This document shows, one piece after another, positions 44,500 through 55,652 of a DNA stretch of 64,000 nucleotides. The notes beneath the pieces are model-generated. The model did not search any database. It was given only the letters and a program-made list of their open reading frames with translations, and was not told the DNA's origin. Position 1 is the stretch's first letter, and each line of letters begins with the position of its first letter. The stretch covers positions 55,633,049 to 55,697,048 of the forward strand of contig OY288239.1 of assembly GCA_958450325.1 (NCBI GenBank), written 5' to 3'. Origin of the DNA: Agrostemma githago (Eukaryota; Streptophyta; Magnoliopsida; Caryophyllales; Caryophyllaceae). Both the position numbers and the translations under genes were made by a program.

Positions 44500-46845
44500 T
44501 CACGCAGCATCCCGGTGAGCGTCGGTATCTGTCTCAGGCTGCCTGGCCGCCCGAGCTTCATTCTTAGCGGTATAAAGACTCCGGAAAGAGTCCTCATCAA
44601 AGGTAGGGAACATCTCCCCTATCACCTCCATCACCAACTCCAGAGAGGAGTTGGCACCACTCGCGAAGCTGGCATCCACTGCAGCCTCAGCCTCCTCAGC
44701 CAGGGTCTCTTTCTCTTTCGCCCATTCCCCTTTAACCTGCTCAAAAGACGACTTGGCCTTTGACAGCTGCTCCTCCAAGTCAGTTACTCTCCCCTTCAAG
44801 TGCCCCATCTCGGCCAAAGATAGATTGGCTCGGTCCAACGACTGCCGGCTCTCCTTCAGATCAGCCTCCAGCTTGGCAACCTCCTTCACAGCCATCTCCC
44901 CTTGCAGCCTCCACTGACCAGCCTGCTTCTTGGCCTCCTCTAACTCGCCCTCTTGCCTTGTCATCTTATCCTTGAAGGAGCTTATCAAGGAGACATCCCT
45001 CTCAACCATAGCCAGGCGGTCGGGAGGAGGAGCCCCGGGGGTAATTGTCAGCTCCTCATCGCTACGGCGGCTGAGAGCCGCCAGTTCGGCAGACGCCAGC
45101 ATAACCTTAGAGGTACGCTGGATATACTGCAGCACTTGATGAGAAGTTGAGGTCACCATTTTTGTAGAGCGGTCGGCCAAGACGGCTCCGGAGTCAGAAA
45201 GCAAGCTTGACACATCCACACTATCACCAACCGTGTAGTGGAACTCTGCGTTTTCCTCTGGGAAGGGGGTACTTGGAGGATCACGTGCAGGGCGCTTCGC
45301 CTCAGGAGTGGTAACATCCGCCTCCAAGTCCACCACGTCAGCACTGGGAGCCTCCCTGTCCCTTTTCCTCCTCAGCTCCAAAGGAGCGCTCTCCCCTGTC
45401 CCCTCGGAATTCCCAGGCTGCGTTCCCTGCGAAGCCCGAGGTCCAGCCGGAGAGGCACCCTGATTCTGACTGGGGGAAGGTGTGGCTCCAGAAGTAACCT
45501 CCGCCTCCCCCTCATGGGTGCTAGGGGTGGGAGTCGCCTGCCTCGACGAAGCCAGCCGGGGTGGGAGAGGTAATCTTCGACCAGCAGCGAAGTCTTTGAC
45601 AAGCTTCATAAGGGCTTTGCTTCCCTTCCTAAAATTCGCAGAGAGGGGAGGAAGCTTTGAAAGAACAACCAATTCCTCGCTCAGGCCCAACCTCCTGACC
45701 TGCTTCTTTGTCCAGCGCCAAGTATAGGAATCTACAGAAAGGGAAAGGCGGTCATCTAAAAAGCAGGGAGAAATAAAGTCTCTGGAAAATCGTGACAACA
45801 AAAAATCCCTAGAACTACCTTCAAGGCCAGGAATCAGGCCCATGGGAAGCAAATACTCGTCTGTTGTAATGAGCTCCGCGTGGGGGAGCCAGAAGGCAGG
45901 GCCAAAGTTCCCATGTTTATCCACCACAATCTCAAACTTTTTTATCAAAATCTCCTCCTTCGCGCTCAGCCTGACCTCCAGGGCCTTCCCCCCAACACTT
46001 GGGTGGTACTCCTCGCGCGTCTCCATGCGGGTGTGGACATGGTTCCTAAAATGTCTAGGAATTTTCCACCCTGACGCGCTATGAATGTATATAAAGTTAT
46101 TCTTCCAGTCCTTTAGGCTAATCAGAGCCGGCCAGACAAAGGCATACTTTTTCTGCCTCTGCAGAGACCAATAACCAGGGGAGCCATCCCCCCCAGACGA
46201 AGACACCATTTGAAGACCGACCATAAAACGAAGGGCGTCAATATATGGCCCCTCGCCATGGAAAAGGCAGGTCCAGGTGTAAGCTACTAAAGATCTAATG
46301 GCAGTTGCAGTCAGCTGGGCGATAGCGACGTTCATCCTCCTGAAGGTTTCCTCCAGGAAGGGATGCAGTGGGAATCGTAGGCCAAACTCCAAGGCCTTGT
46401 GGTAGAAGGCCACACACCCTTCTGGGGGACAGCATACTGTGTCCCTCTCCCCAGGGATTACAACCGTGTACCCTTCCCCGAAATTATAAAATTGTTCAAT
46501 GGCCTTAGCAGCATTACTCTCCAAAATCAGGTCCCTGTTCTTGGCCTCAGGGTAGGTCTTTAAGGGGACCACATACTTTTTCTTGTCCAAGAAATAGGTC
46601 CTCCCCCTCTCCCTGCGGATGAGGGGGCCGGCGGCCCTGGAAGGATCCACCTCCAGGGCCTCGTCATCGGAGTCGACCACATCAAAGGGTGCTGGTTCGG
46701 GTGACTCAGCACCCTCCCCCCTGTGATGTTCGTCCTCCTCCCTAGGATCGACCCCAGAGGAAGAAGCTATGTCACGCCGGCCACCATCGCCGCCCCCAGT
46801 TCCCCCGAGCAAAGAACTAAAAGAAAGGGGACGGACTCGCGACAT
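44500..46845 (-). CDS. Large antisense gene of element B, intact, 781 residues
   Basis: It starts MSRVRPLSFSSLLGGTGG. Residues 1-85 are Gly/Ser- and acid-rich. Residues of about 90-330 resemble the 'putative gypsy type transposon' (Transposase_28-like) domain of plants (FGLRFPLHPFLEETFRRMNV; KNNFIYIHSASGWKIPRHFR). Then comes a disordered Pro/Ser/Thr/Glu region with a basic RRKRDREAPS word, and a coiled coil from about 620 to 740 (ELEEAKKQAGQWRLQGEMAV), and the tail. Comparable extra genes are known in Tat-lineage elements such as Grande, also antisense; their function is unknown. It has its own TATA box and converges on gag-pol. In A the same gene has a one-base deletion. It is likely a nuclear or particle-associated protein, but that is speculation. 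Confidence 0.85.
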   Translation of the reverse strand: MSRVRPLSFSSLLGGTGGGDGGRRDIASSSGVDPREEDEHHRGEGAESPEPAPFDVVDSDDEALEVDPSRAAGPLIRRERGRTYFLDKKKYVVPLKTYPEAKNRDLILESNAAKAIEQFYNFGEGYTVVIPGERDTVCCPPEGCVAFYHKALEFGLRFPLHPFLEETFRRMNVAIAQLTATAIRSLVAYTWTCLFHGEGPYIDALRFMVGLQMVSSSGGDGSPGYWSLQRQKKYAFVWPALISLKDWKNNFIYIHSASGWKIPRHFRNHVHTRMETREEYHPSVGGKALEVRLSAKEEILIKKFEIVVDKHGNFGPAFWLPHAELITTDEYLLPMGLIPGLEGSSRDFLLSRFSRDFISPCFLDDRLSLSVDSYTWRWTKKQVRRLGLSEELVVLSKLPPLSANFRKGSKALMKLVKDFAAGRRLPLPPRLASSRQATPTPSTHEGEAEVTSGATPSPSQNQGASPAGPRASQGTQPGNSEGTGESAPLELRRKRDREAPSADVVDLEADVTTPEAKRPARDPPSTPFPEENAEFHYTVGDSVDVSSLLSDSGAVLADRSTKMVTSTSHQVLQYIQRTSKVMLASAELAALSRRSDEELTITPGAPPPDRLAMVERDVSLISSFKDKMTRQEGELEEAKKQAGQWRLQGEMAVKEVAKLEADLKESRQSLDRANLSLAEMGHLKGRVTDLEEQLSKAKSSFEQVKGEWAKEKETLAEEAEAAVDASFASGANSSLELVMEVIGEMFPTFDEDSFRSLYTAKNEARAARQPETDTDAHRDAA

Positions 46846-47042
46846 ATTGGCTATGGAAGGGAAAAAAGAGGAGAGATTTAAAGAAGTTCTAACCTAAAGA
46901 CGCCGATAAAGTCGCCAGAGACAGTGATAAAAAGTATTCCTCGCTCCTCGAAGAAATGCTCGGCAAACGAAGAAGATTCAGGAAGTATAAGGAGTTTAAG
47001 ATATCAGGAAAGGTAAAAGAAGAAAATGAAGGGGGAGAAGGG

Positions 47043-47050
47043 TTTATATA
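47043..47050 (-). promoter_or_regulatory. TATA box for the large antisense gene, element B
   Basis: The minus strand reads TATATAAA in a ggctttatataaaccc context, about 200 bases before the ATG at 46845. Confidence 0.65.
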
Positions 47051-47353
47051 AAGCCCAAGAAGTCCAAAAGGCGGTCCCCTGACAAAACCCTCAATAGTCA
47101 TCCACGTGTCGCACACTGGACACAGACTGTTCACCCTTTCCAAGAAGGGCCTCGAGAGACTAAAAATGGCAGAGAGAAAGGTCAACCGACGACGTCATTC
47201 TAGCATTCAAAAAAAAAAAAAAGACAAATTGATTAACTCTCATTTCATTAGCCAAGAAGGGGAAAGTTACATCTTGAGACAGATACGAAAAGAAAAATAC
47301 ATAAGGCCCAAAAATTCCGGCCTGATAGAAACCAAACACCCTGCTACGCAGGC

Positions 47354-47938
47354 CTAGTCGTCGTCCAAATCTGGGGAATAATCCCCAGGACTGCCTGGAC
47401 TCCCGAGATCCGAGCCCCAATCCCAGTCTGGGGAATCCTGGAAAGGATCATCAGGAGCTCCGTCTTCATCCTTGTCGCTCAGGCAACCAAGACCCTCACT
47501 GTCATCAGAGTCATGGCTGCTGTCCTCCCAGTCCCTGCCAAAGGGAACGGCCCGGGATTCGTCGCAGGTGCGACAGCCTGTCTTCTTCACAGGCGAAGAG
47601 GGACCTGACGCCAAGGAGGAATCAGTGTCAGAGAGGTTGGAGTAAAATTGTTCGGGGTGCAGCCACGGAAAGCACTTGTGGCATCCCCTGTCGAAACAGC
47701 CCCCTCCCTGGGGGCAACGCCTGAACCTAGGCGCAGCAGGAGGTGAGGACCTCTTGAGGCGCTAGCCCATCCTAACAGAAGCCTTCTTATCCGCCCGGCA
47801 AGAATAAAGCCGTGAACGGCGACTGCGGCGGACAGCTCGATAAGCAGCACGTGCATATTGGAGCCTCCAAAACCCTCTAAAGATAAAAGTAACGTATCTA
47901 ACTCCACGGCGGGTCACAAATTTTTTAATCCAAACCAT
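47354..47938 (-). pseudogene. Small antisense gene of element B, single nonsense codon
   Basis: It starts MVWIKKFVTRR at 47938. Codon 59 is TAG (47762-47764) where element A has AAG; this one substitution is the only visible lesion. The downstream frame keeps the Cys/His cluster (CPQGGGCFDRGCHKCFPWLH), CRTC and the acidic tail to the stop at 47354. Continued conservation of the downstream frame suggests recent loss, or a source copy that was functional when B inserted. Confidence 0.75.
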
Positions 47939-48002
47939 GATTAGGACGAAGAAAGTGGAAGGATTGAAGATAGGCTAAGCAGAAAAGTGGAGGAAGCTGG
48001 GG

Positions 48003-48009
48003 TTTTATA
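48003..48009 (-). promoter_or_regulatory. TATA box for the small antisense gene, element B
   Basis: The minus strand reads TATAAAA, 65 bases before the ATG at 47938, matching element A in position. Confidence 0.65.
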
Positions 48010-48286
48010 CAAGAGAAAACACGGCATTAATGACACTCCAACCACCCTGGAAGGAGAGCCACCAATCGGGAACTCTTCACGGTTCCCAAAAATCCACCTA
48101 GAGGAGAAGTGTAATCATTGCAAAAAGCACTCTCAAATCTTTGCATACCTGACGTGAGCAGCGCTACGTTCCTTGGGAAAGTGCAAAGCATTAAATGCTG
48201 TAGCAGACATGGAAGTCAACCTCCCTCCAAGCAAGGATCACCAGCAGAAGAAAAGCCTTACTTCCCTCCTACTGACGAAGGCCAAT

Positions 48287-48965
48287 TGATTGGGGTCGGC
48301 CGCCTGTCAAGTAACCGCCTGCTGGGCAGGCCCTGGGATGATTCCTGTCAAAGCTCAAAGGACCAGTCTCTGGCAAGAAATTGAAACAGAAGCATCAAAC
48401 GCTAAGGATGGCCGTCGGCTGCTGGGACCATAAGCCATCCCAGCCTGCTGGAACCTAGCAGCCACTGCCCGAAGTCCGCCTGCCCTGGGGAAGTCCCTGG
48501 TCGACAGGGTCAGAACCCCCAAGGGCCCTCCCGTCATTTCGCCTAAGGTAATTAGGGATGGGTGGATGAGAAGACGCCACTTGTCACTTCTTTATCCAAC
48601 CATTCCTCTCCCACTTCTCTCTCTTGTGGGAAGGTATAAATACTTCCCCATTTCCCACATGAAGGGGGTTGGATTTTCTCTCTCTAGAACTCTCACTCTA
48701 AAAATTGCCGCCTAGTTCCTCACGAACTGGGTTTTCTCAAGGCATTCACGGACTGACTTAGGCATCGGAGAGGGTTCCCTCGGACAACCTCCGAGGCCCT
48801 GTGCGTTCCTTGTGCAGGGAGCAGGCCAACTCCGCCGGGAAGGTCCGATCAAGGGAGTGAGACGAAGGAGAGGTCATAAGGAAATCAGACGATCGATTGT
48901 TCACTAGCAATTCAATTACAGAGCCCGGATCCAAGGCCGGGTGAATTGTTTCCGTGACCGGAACA
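48287..48965 (+). repeat. Element B 3' LTR
   Basis: 679 bp, TGATTGGGG...GGAACA, followed directly by the GATGG duplication. About eight differences from the 5' LTR. Confidence 0.9.
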
Positions 48966-50162
48966 GATGGGAATTATGAACCCGTGTTGTGAGAGTCGTA
49001 CCGGGAATCTCGAGATGGTTAACTTCTTCTTTAATTCCTTGAGAGCTCTGTTTGACTCTCAATTTCGTTCCTCTCCTTAGGTTCTCTTGAATCCCGCTTC
49101 TTCTTCTTCAGCCAATCCCTTTTGACTTCTTTATCGGGTTTGAAAATTTTTGTTTCGATTTGTCGTTGACTTTGACTCTGTTTACCCATTTATTATTTTT
49201 CCCCACACTTGTGTTATGAAAAGTTTGACTAATCTACAAATTTTTGATTTTCATGAAATTTTAACATTTTGAAGCATAATTTCAAATTTTAAAACTCCCC
49301 ATTTTGTAAAAACTTCGAACAATTTAGCATTTTGGGTTTTCGTAAAATTTTAACACCTTGAGTTATAAATTTCATAACCATATACTTCGTTTTTGTTTTA
49401 TTTTTGGTTGATAACACATGTTTAGACCTATTTCGAAATGCCATAACAAATTATTTCAAAGTATTTTGAAATTGATTCAAATTTTGATTTTTTTTTTCAA
49501 GCAAACGGAATTTATGAAGACTTTCACATTTCCAAAAAAAAAAACTTCGATTTCTATATGATTATGACATAAAACGTTTTAACATTGTCAAAATTATCTT
49601 GTATGTTCAAGTTTGATAACATTTTTGAAAACTTTCATAATTACTTTGATAACATTTTCGAAATTTTAACATTTTTGAAATTAGTTTTCGATTTATTGTC
49701 GGTGAACTTTTGAATATGTTATTCAAAATGTTTGGTGAGTGCTTCGATTTTTACTAACAACAAAATTTGATTTCTCCAGACTAAATTTTGTTTTGTCATA
49801 AAACAAAATATTATCGAATTATTCTTAATCAAATTGTTTTACTATTATTTTGAAAATGTTTTGGTTACCCTGTTTCCTTCGAGTTTGTTTATTAATGTTA
49901 TTTGATGTCGTTATTTTATCAAATAACTTTTCTTTACGATTTCATTAATTAAAAGATTTTAAACTTCGGGTAGCTTAGCCCAATTCCTCTTGGAATAAAT
50001 ATTTGCATTCGGTTTCGTATCACTTTGAAGGTTGTAAAATTTTCTTTTGAAGCAAATTTTTATGCAAAAAATTGTATCCTCACCCTTTTCGGGGGGGTAA
50101 TCTTGTTTCCTTTCTACTTATTCTTAGTTTCGAGGACGAAACTTTCTTTTAGTGGGGAGGAT
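48966..50162 (+). other. LARD internal region, right part, with polypurine tract
   Basis: It starts with the second GATGG copy (48966-48970). AT-rich non-coding sequence follows, with repeated tttcgaaattttaac-like words at 49250-49760. It ends in acgaaactttcttttagtgg and a GTGGGGAGGA tract just before the 3' LTR, the plus-strand primer. No gene is visible. Confidence 0.6.
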
Positions 50163-53100
50163 TGTAACACCCGCTATTTTTCCTAAGCATTATCATTCTT
50201 TCCGTTAGGACTCCGTCTTAACTCTGTCACTTTTGGCCTCATATTTCATCATTTTACTAAGCTCTATTTTAATTTTTGAGTTTAATAAATTTTATTTTTA
50301 ATTTTAAAGATTTAAATTCTTTTTAAATTCATTTATTGGGTTTCTTCGTAAACTAATTAATTTTTCCGCAAGGAATTCTATTTCTCTTCGAATCGACATT
50401 TTTAAGCTTGGATTTAAGTTATTCCTTTTCCTAAAAATGTTTGTATACGATTATATAATATTTTCAACTAGTAAATATTTTTATTTACAAAAATTTAGTC
50501 GTGAATGATTTTATTACGAAGTTTCGCGAATAATTATCTTCTTACGCGAGGTTTACTCGAATTAATTTGAAATGCCTTTAACTATTTTACGATTATACTT
50601 TTTATCAACTTATAAATTATTTGAGGCCATTTTCTCACATTTTGGACCGACTAAGCTTTTGGTTACAAATTTTACTACGTATTATTAATACGTTTCATTT
50701 TATCACGTTAAACCGTAAACGTATGATTATTTTTTCTCCCATTTATTCCTTGCATTATTGTGGAGACACTTCATGCTCTTCTTCCTTCTTGTTGGCCGGC
50801 CACCTTAAAAGAATAAGCACCTTGTTTTCATCACCAATTTACTACCATTTATGCTAAAACCATCCATACTCCTTCATTCATTCTTTTCATAAAAAAAATA
50901 TATCATCACTTCTTTCTTTCTTTCTTTTGGCCGTGGTAACCTCAGCCTCCCTAGGCTTATTTTTGCTCCATTTCGAGTCCCTATCGCATCGTTTTTATCA
51001 TCATATCCTCTTTCCGATCCCTTCGTTAAGGTAATAATCGACGTCGTTTTCGATCAATATTTACCTTGATTTTTATTAGTTTTCTCATGGTATTTTTCTG
51101 CCATGATTTTCGTGTTTGGTAGGATTTTTGGACGATTTCGTAGCCGGCGAATATATAATCGATTCAGACTTGGAGTAGAGGTAACGTCGATGTTACTCGG
51201 TATTTCAAGATTTTAATTGAGTATTTGCATGTATATATTTTTATATTTTATTTTGGCAATATATGTATGTCACGGATTCTGGAAAAAATTTTAAAGTTGA
51301 AAATTTGCATGTTTCGATATTTTTATCGCTTTACGAGATTAACGATTAAATTGTTATATTAATTTGTAAAATCGTAATAATCGGCCTAAACATGTAATAT
51401 ATGTTTATATTCTGGAAAAATGTTGTTTTTGATGTTTTTTTAATAATTTAGTATTTTTCTGATATTTTTGATATCGATTATTGAGTTATTACCGTTTTCG
51501 GACAAAAACGATTAAAAGCCGATTTTTAGTTCTAGTACTTAAACATTTTATTTTAATCTGATATTTGACGTGGTGAAACTTTCTGGTGAAATAATTTTCT
51601 GAATTTTTTCATAATTTTTCGGAATTGTTAAGTGGATGAATTAATTAATCACTTTAAATCATCGTTTATCCTTAAAACCGCGTTTGTTGTTTAAATTCTC
51701 GATTTCTGGTCTTTGGTTTAAATCTGGAAAAAATTATGATTCTGATGATTTCATATTAAAATGTAATTTTATGATTTTTAGTGCCTTAATAATATGTTAG
51801 GAACGATAAATTTTATTAAGGGAATCGTTAATTGTGAAAACGGGTTTTAAAGACGATTTTGACGGGATTTATTAAATCTGTGATTTTTGGAAATCTGGAA
51901 AAATGGTAGATTCTGAAAAATCATGATTTTTGGGTTTAATAATAATTTTTGGATATTAATGCTTAAATCGTTTGTAATTACTATTTTTATTAATCGTTAT
52001 TGTTGAGATTGGACGATTAACGAGAAAACGCTTTAAAAACCGAGTTTTAGAATTCTGAAAATTTTCTTTTCTGGACAGAATGTCCATAAATATAATTTAA
52101 CTATTTTACGTAATTTTTGTACTATTTATTAAAGTCTTTAATTAATAAATATTGATTTTCGGACAAATTGTGATTTATCGTTAAAATGCTTCGTCTTAGC
52201 TAAAAGAATTATTTTTCCAGCAATTTTGAAAGTATTTAAATCTGAAACTTTAAGAGTTAAATCATCCCTTAACATACTCTAAATATATTTGTTGGTTTAA
52301 TTAAATAAAGACGTTCAAATATTTAATTTGATGTTTGCCGTAAAATCTTATTTATAGTTTTATTGTCGAAACTAATAATAATTAGAGAATTTTAGCTTTA
52401 TAACTTTTGAAAACACCCTAATTAGTAATATTAAAATGTTTAAGACATTTTTAATCATTTTATGACGCTTATAGGATATTTTAATAATTTCATAAAATCA
52501 AATGTTCTTACTTTAATAATTAATATCGTTAAGGCCGAAAGTATTAGTTTTATAAATCTATATCGTTTACTAAAATGTGGTATTAATATGAACTAATATT
52601 TTCACTATTTTGATATAATGGTATTTTAAGTAAAGTTTTTAAAAATAGAAGTTTCCTAAAATAGAAAGTTTCCTCTTTTAGAATATAAATGTTTACTTTT
52701 TTTATCCTCTTATTATTTATAATGATTATATCTTTTATATATCGATAATGGTTTGTTTTGGAGTTATGGAATAAGGAAAAGTGTGGGTTTAGAGTAATAT
52801 AGTCTGGGATGTACGTTTTGCCATCAACTATAAAGCTGGTGTGTCTATGTTGAGACACATTGGTCGTTGAACTGAGCATGGTTTGTGTTCAGGAGTGTGT
52901 ATATTTTGACCTTAAACTTAGATATCGCATCGTGTAAGTCGCCGTCGGGTTGAACTGGATTACGGTTGGTGTCCAGGAGGGGTGTACATTACTTAAGTTA
53001 GGACCTCGCTGTACGCAGTCCTGTTATAGTTGAGTTGCCTAGTTAGAGACTGAAGTCTGATTTGTTTTGACTAAGTTCTCGAAGCTAGTTTAGTATTGTC

Positions 53101-53648
53101 CTAGTGAAAGTCTAGATTCTACATTAATCCTATCCATAACGCCATTTTGATTATTTTATTTATTATCGATATAAATTGGTTTGCAGGTTGGCAAATATTT
53201 TTATGTTTCTTCGGGAACCCTTTTGATTAATTTGTTTTACGCTAAAGCTTATTTTAATATGTTGTTTTACTGTTTTCCATTTTTACTATTTTTCTTATAT
53301 TAGTAATTACTTTTTTAAAATCCTGTTATACAGCTGGGAGAACGTTGACGTTGCTCCCCACTGATTGAGACTGTTATGTTTTTAACATGACAGGTATATG
53401 TGTGTTCCTTCGGGTGGGCTAGCGAGCAGTTATGGATCCTGCTTGTTTTAATCAGATCACTGTATTATGGATTGTTAAAACCCTATTTATGGATTTCATT
53501 TTATTTTTATTTTGTAGCCATTTTTATTTTATGGCTTATTTATTGACTTACCATTTTTATTTAATTAAGACATAGCTACAGTGTGTTATAATCCCACTTT
53601 TACAGTGTTTCCGCCACTGTATTGCGTTAGAATTTCTAGGGGATTACA
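50163..53648 (+). repeat. LARD 3' LTR, uninterrupted
   Basis: 3486 bp from TGTAACACCCG to GGGGATTACA. It provides the empty-site sequence (ctttataacttttgaaaac near 52398) that confirms where element A entered the 5' LTR. Confidence 0.88.
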
Positions 53649-55647
53649 TCGACTCTCGGACCGCATCCTCCGAGTCTACTTTTCATTACAAGTGCAGTCG
53701 AAACACCACACATGGTAGAATCCAACACAAGCTATTCGTCCCACACTCGCATCGTAAACTTTATATAAAAGTCGCCCGTGAACAAGTAGTACTTTATTTG
53801 GTGACCTTCAACAATTGGTCGGACTCATTTGAAACAGTCAAATCCACAAATACTTACTTTCAGTGTGACAACGTTATACGTTAATCCTCAAGTGTCACCC
53901 GAAACATTATATCCCAAATATCGTAATATTTTTAAAATAGTAAATTCTTTAAAATCAAGTTTTATATAAAAATAAAATTTAAGGCATAATAATAATAAAA
54001 TATTATTTTAAAATTTGAAGTTTAATTTTAAAATTTAAAGTTTCTGTTAATTATAAAAGTTTCTAAAAGAATATGACGTAAAATCATTTTTTAATATTTA
54101 TGAATTTCGTGTAAATAATTTCGGAATAAAATAAATTCATTTATTATAATGAAATTTATAAATCTTTACCTATATAAAAATAATAAGTGAGTTTTATTAA
54201 AATAAAACATTTTACAAGTTACTAATTTACTCTATGTTATAATATATAAACGAATGTAAAAATACTAAGGAAAAATTAAATATGAACAAAATTACAATTA
54301 TATAAAATACATACAAAATATAAAATACATAGAATAAACATACATAACAAATGGAATTAAACATACATATAAAATACAATGAAAATGATATAAGTAAATT
54401 TTATCATTTTTAGTTCTTTTGTTCATTTTCTCATTTTTCATATAAACAGAAATGTAAAGGTGATAAATAAATAGATCAAACAAGAGATAATTTAATCAAG
54501 TTGAATTTAGTCACAAATACGTACATAACATAAATAAAATATCACGTAACATTTTTTTATATACATGAGTAATTTAGTCATACAAATAAGCCTAAATATT
54601 TAAATAAACAATTTATTAAATTACTAACATAATATACTTATATATAAGAAATGTTGTTAGAAGAATAGTTTGGTTACCTTAATAGGCTATTACAGAATAT
54701 TTATTAACGTTATTAAGAATTAAAAGTCGAAATGATTTGACCCAAATACGGTTCTAGAAAAGTTATTCCGCCAAATACTGAGCAGCTCCTCTTTCCCGAT
54801 GCTCCAATTATAGAAAAGAACGAGAGAGTAAATATAATATGTAGTACGGAGAATTAAGTAGAAGTAGTACGTAATATAGTATGTAGTACATAGGATTACG
54901 GAGAGTATGTAGTATACGGAGTATTACGTAGTAGTATGTATATTTAGTGTAGTATGTACGTAGTAGTAGTAATAATAGTGTGATAATAATAGGTAATCCT
55001 AGTATATATAGGAGTTGTGAGTTGTGAGTTTTGAGTTGAGAATGATAGGTATAGTAGGTTATAGTGTGTATTAGTAAGTCTAGGAATTGATTAGTGGAAG
55101 GTAAGGCATAGGTGTAGTATGATGCATGGGTAGTACGTGTATATAGTAAAAGTAGGACGTGGGAGATCCGTTAGGAGGCCCAAGTTTCCCGAGTCTCGAT
55201 CCGATTCTCGTACAAACGTCTTTTTTTTTTCTTATAAAGTTGAAATATAAGATTACTGGATTAAAATAATGTAAACCGTAAAATTTATTTTTAAAAAGAA
55301 ATTTGTGAGACGGTATGTAAAGTAGACGGTAAATAGTATCATGGGACAAAAGTTATAAGTAATCGTTATTTTTAAAAATTCGATAAATTATTAAATTTTT
55401 ACGAGACGAGAAAACGTCAAAACGACAGGTCAATATAAAAATATATTTTTGAGTTTTAAACTTTATTTAACGAAAGATAGAAATTTTAATAATTCGATAA
55501 ATAAATTCTCACGTTTTTATAATGGAATAATTTTTAATTTAACGAAAATAAAATATTTTATTTACGAAAATAATTTTTCAAACGTTAAACTTGGTTTAAG
55601 TAAATGTTTAGAATTTTAATACTATTTGAAAAATACGAGGTGTTACA
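53649..55647 (+). repeat. Right part of the outer solo LTR
   Basis: It begins with the second TCGAC copy (53649-53653). It contains AT-rich stretches and a region at 54840-54970 of repeated gtagta/gtacgta words, followed by a TATATATAGG box near 55000 that could be the LTR promoter if transcription runs in the plus direction. It ends ...GGTGTTACA. No gene is visible. Confidence 0.7.
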
Positions 55648-55652
55648 TTTAG

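Larger units (their letters stand above)
36991..48965 (+). mobile_element. Element B: Tat-lineage Ty3/gypsy retrotransposon, defective pol
   Basis: 11,975 bp flanked by GATGG duplications (36986-36990 and 48966-48970). The LTRs are 679 bp each (36991-37669, 48287-48965) and differ at about eight positions by eye, near 1.2 percent, so B inserted earlier than A. The organisation mirrors A: primer site, gag-pol, tandem repeats, large antisense gene, small antisense gene, 3' LTR. Confidence 0.92.
19705..53648 (+). mobile_element. LARD-like LTR retrotransposon (non-autonomous, about 3.5-kb LTRs) carrying two nested elements
   Basis: Both LTRs start TGTAACACCCGCTATTTTTC and end ...GGGGATTACA. The target duplication TCGAC is perfect (19700-19704 and 53649-53653). 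A Met-tRNA primer site follows the 5' LTR and a GTGGGGAGGA purine tract precedes the 3' LTR. After removing nested elements A and B, the interior is about 3 kb and encodes no recognisable Gag or Pol. Long LTRs, a conserved primer site and a non-coding interior define a LARD, which would rely on a chromovirus for its proteins. By eye its LTRs differ by about 2 percent in a 450-bp sample, more than those of either nested element. Confidence 0.85.
18826..55647 (+). mobile_element. Outer solo LTR (chromovirus-like), split by the LARD insertion
   Basis: The left end TGTAACAACCCGGATTTTCG (18826) and right end ...AAATACGAGGTGTTACA (55647) are inverted versions of each other, as in Tekay/Del-type LTRs. 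Identical 5-bp duplications TTTAG flank them at 18821-18825 and 55648-55652. Subtracting the inserted LARD and its duplication leaves about 2.87 kb with no coding or primer site, which best fits a solo LTR left by unequal recombination. Confidence 0.75.

Noticed and set aside
46889..47420. Minus-strand frames at 46889-47185 and 47160-47420
   Set aside because: They are leader and spacer sequence between the two antisense genes, and the corresponding frames are not kept in element A.
54840..54970. Satellite array of gtagta/gtacgta words
   Set aside because: The words vary in spacing and do not form a stable unit, so it is an AT-rich simple sequence in an LTR.
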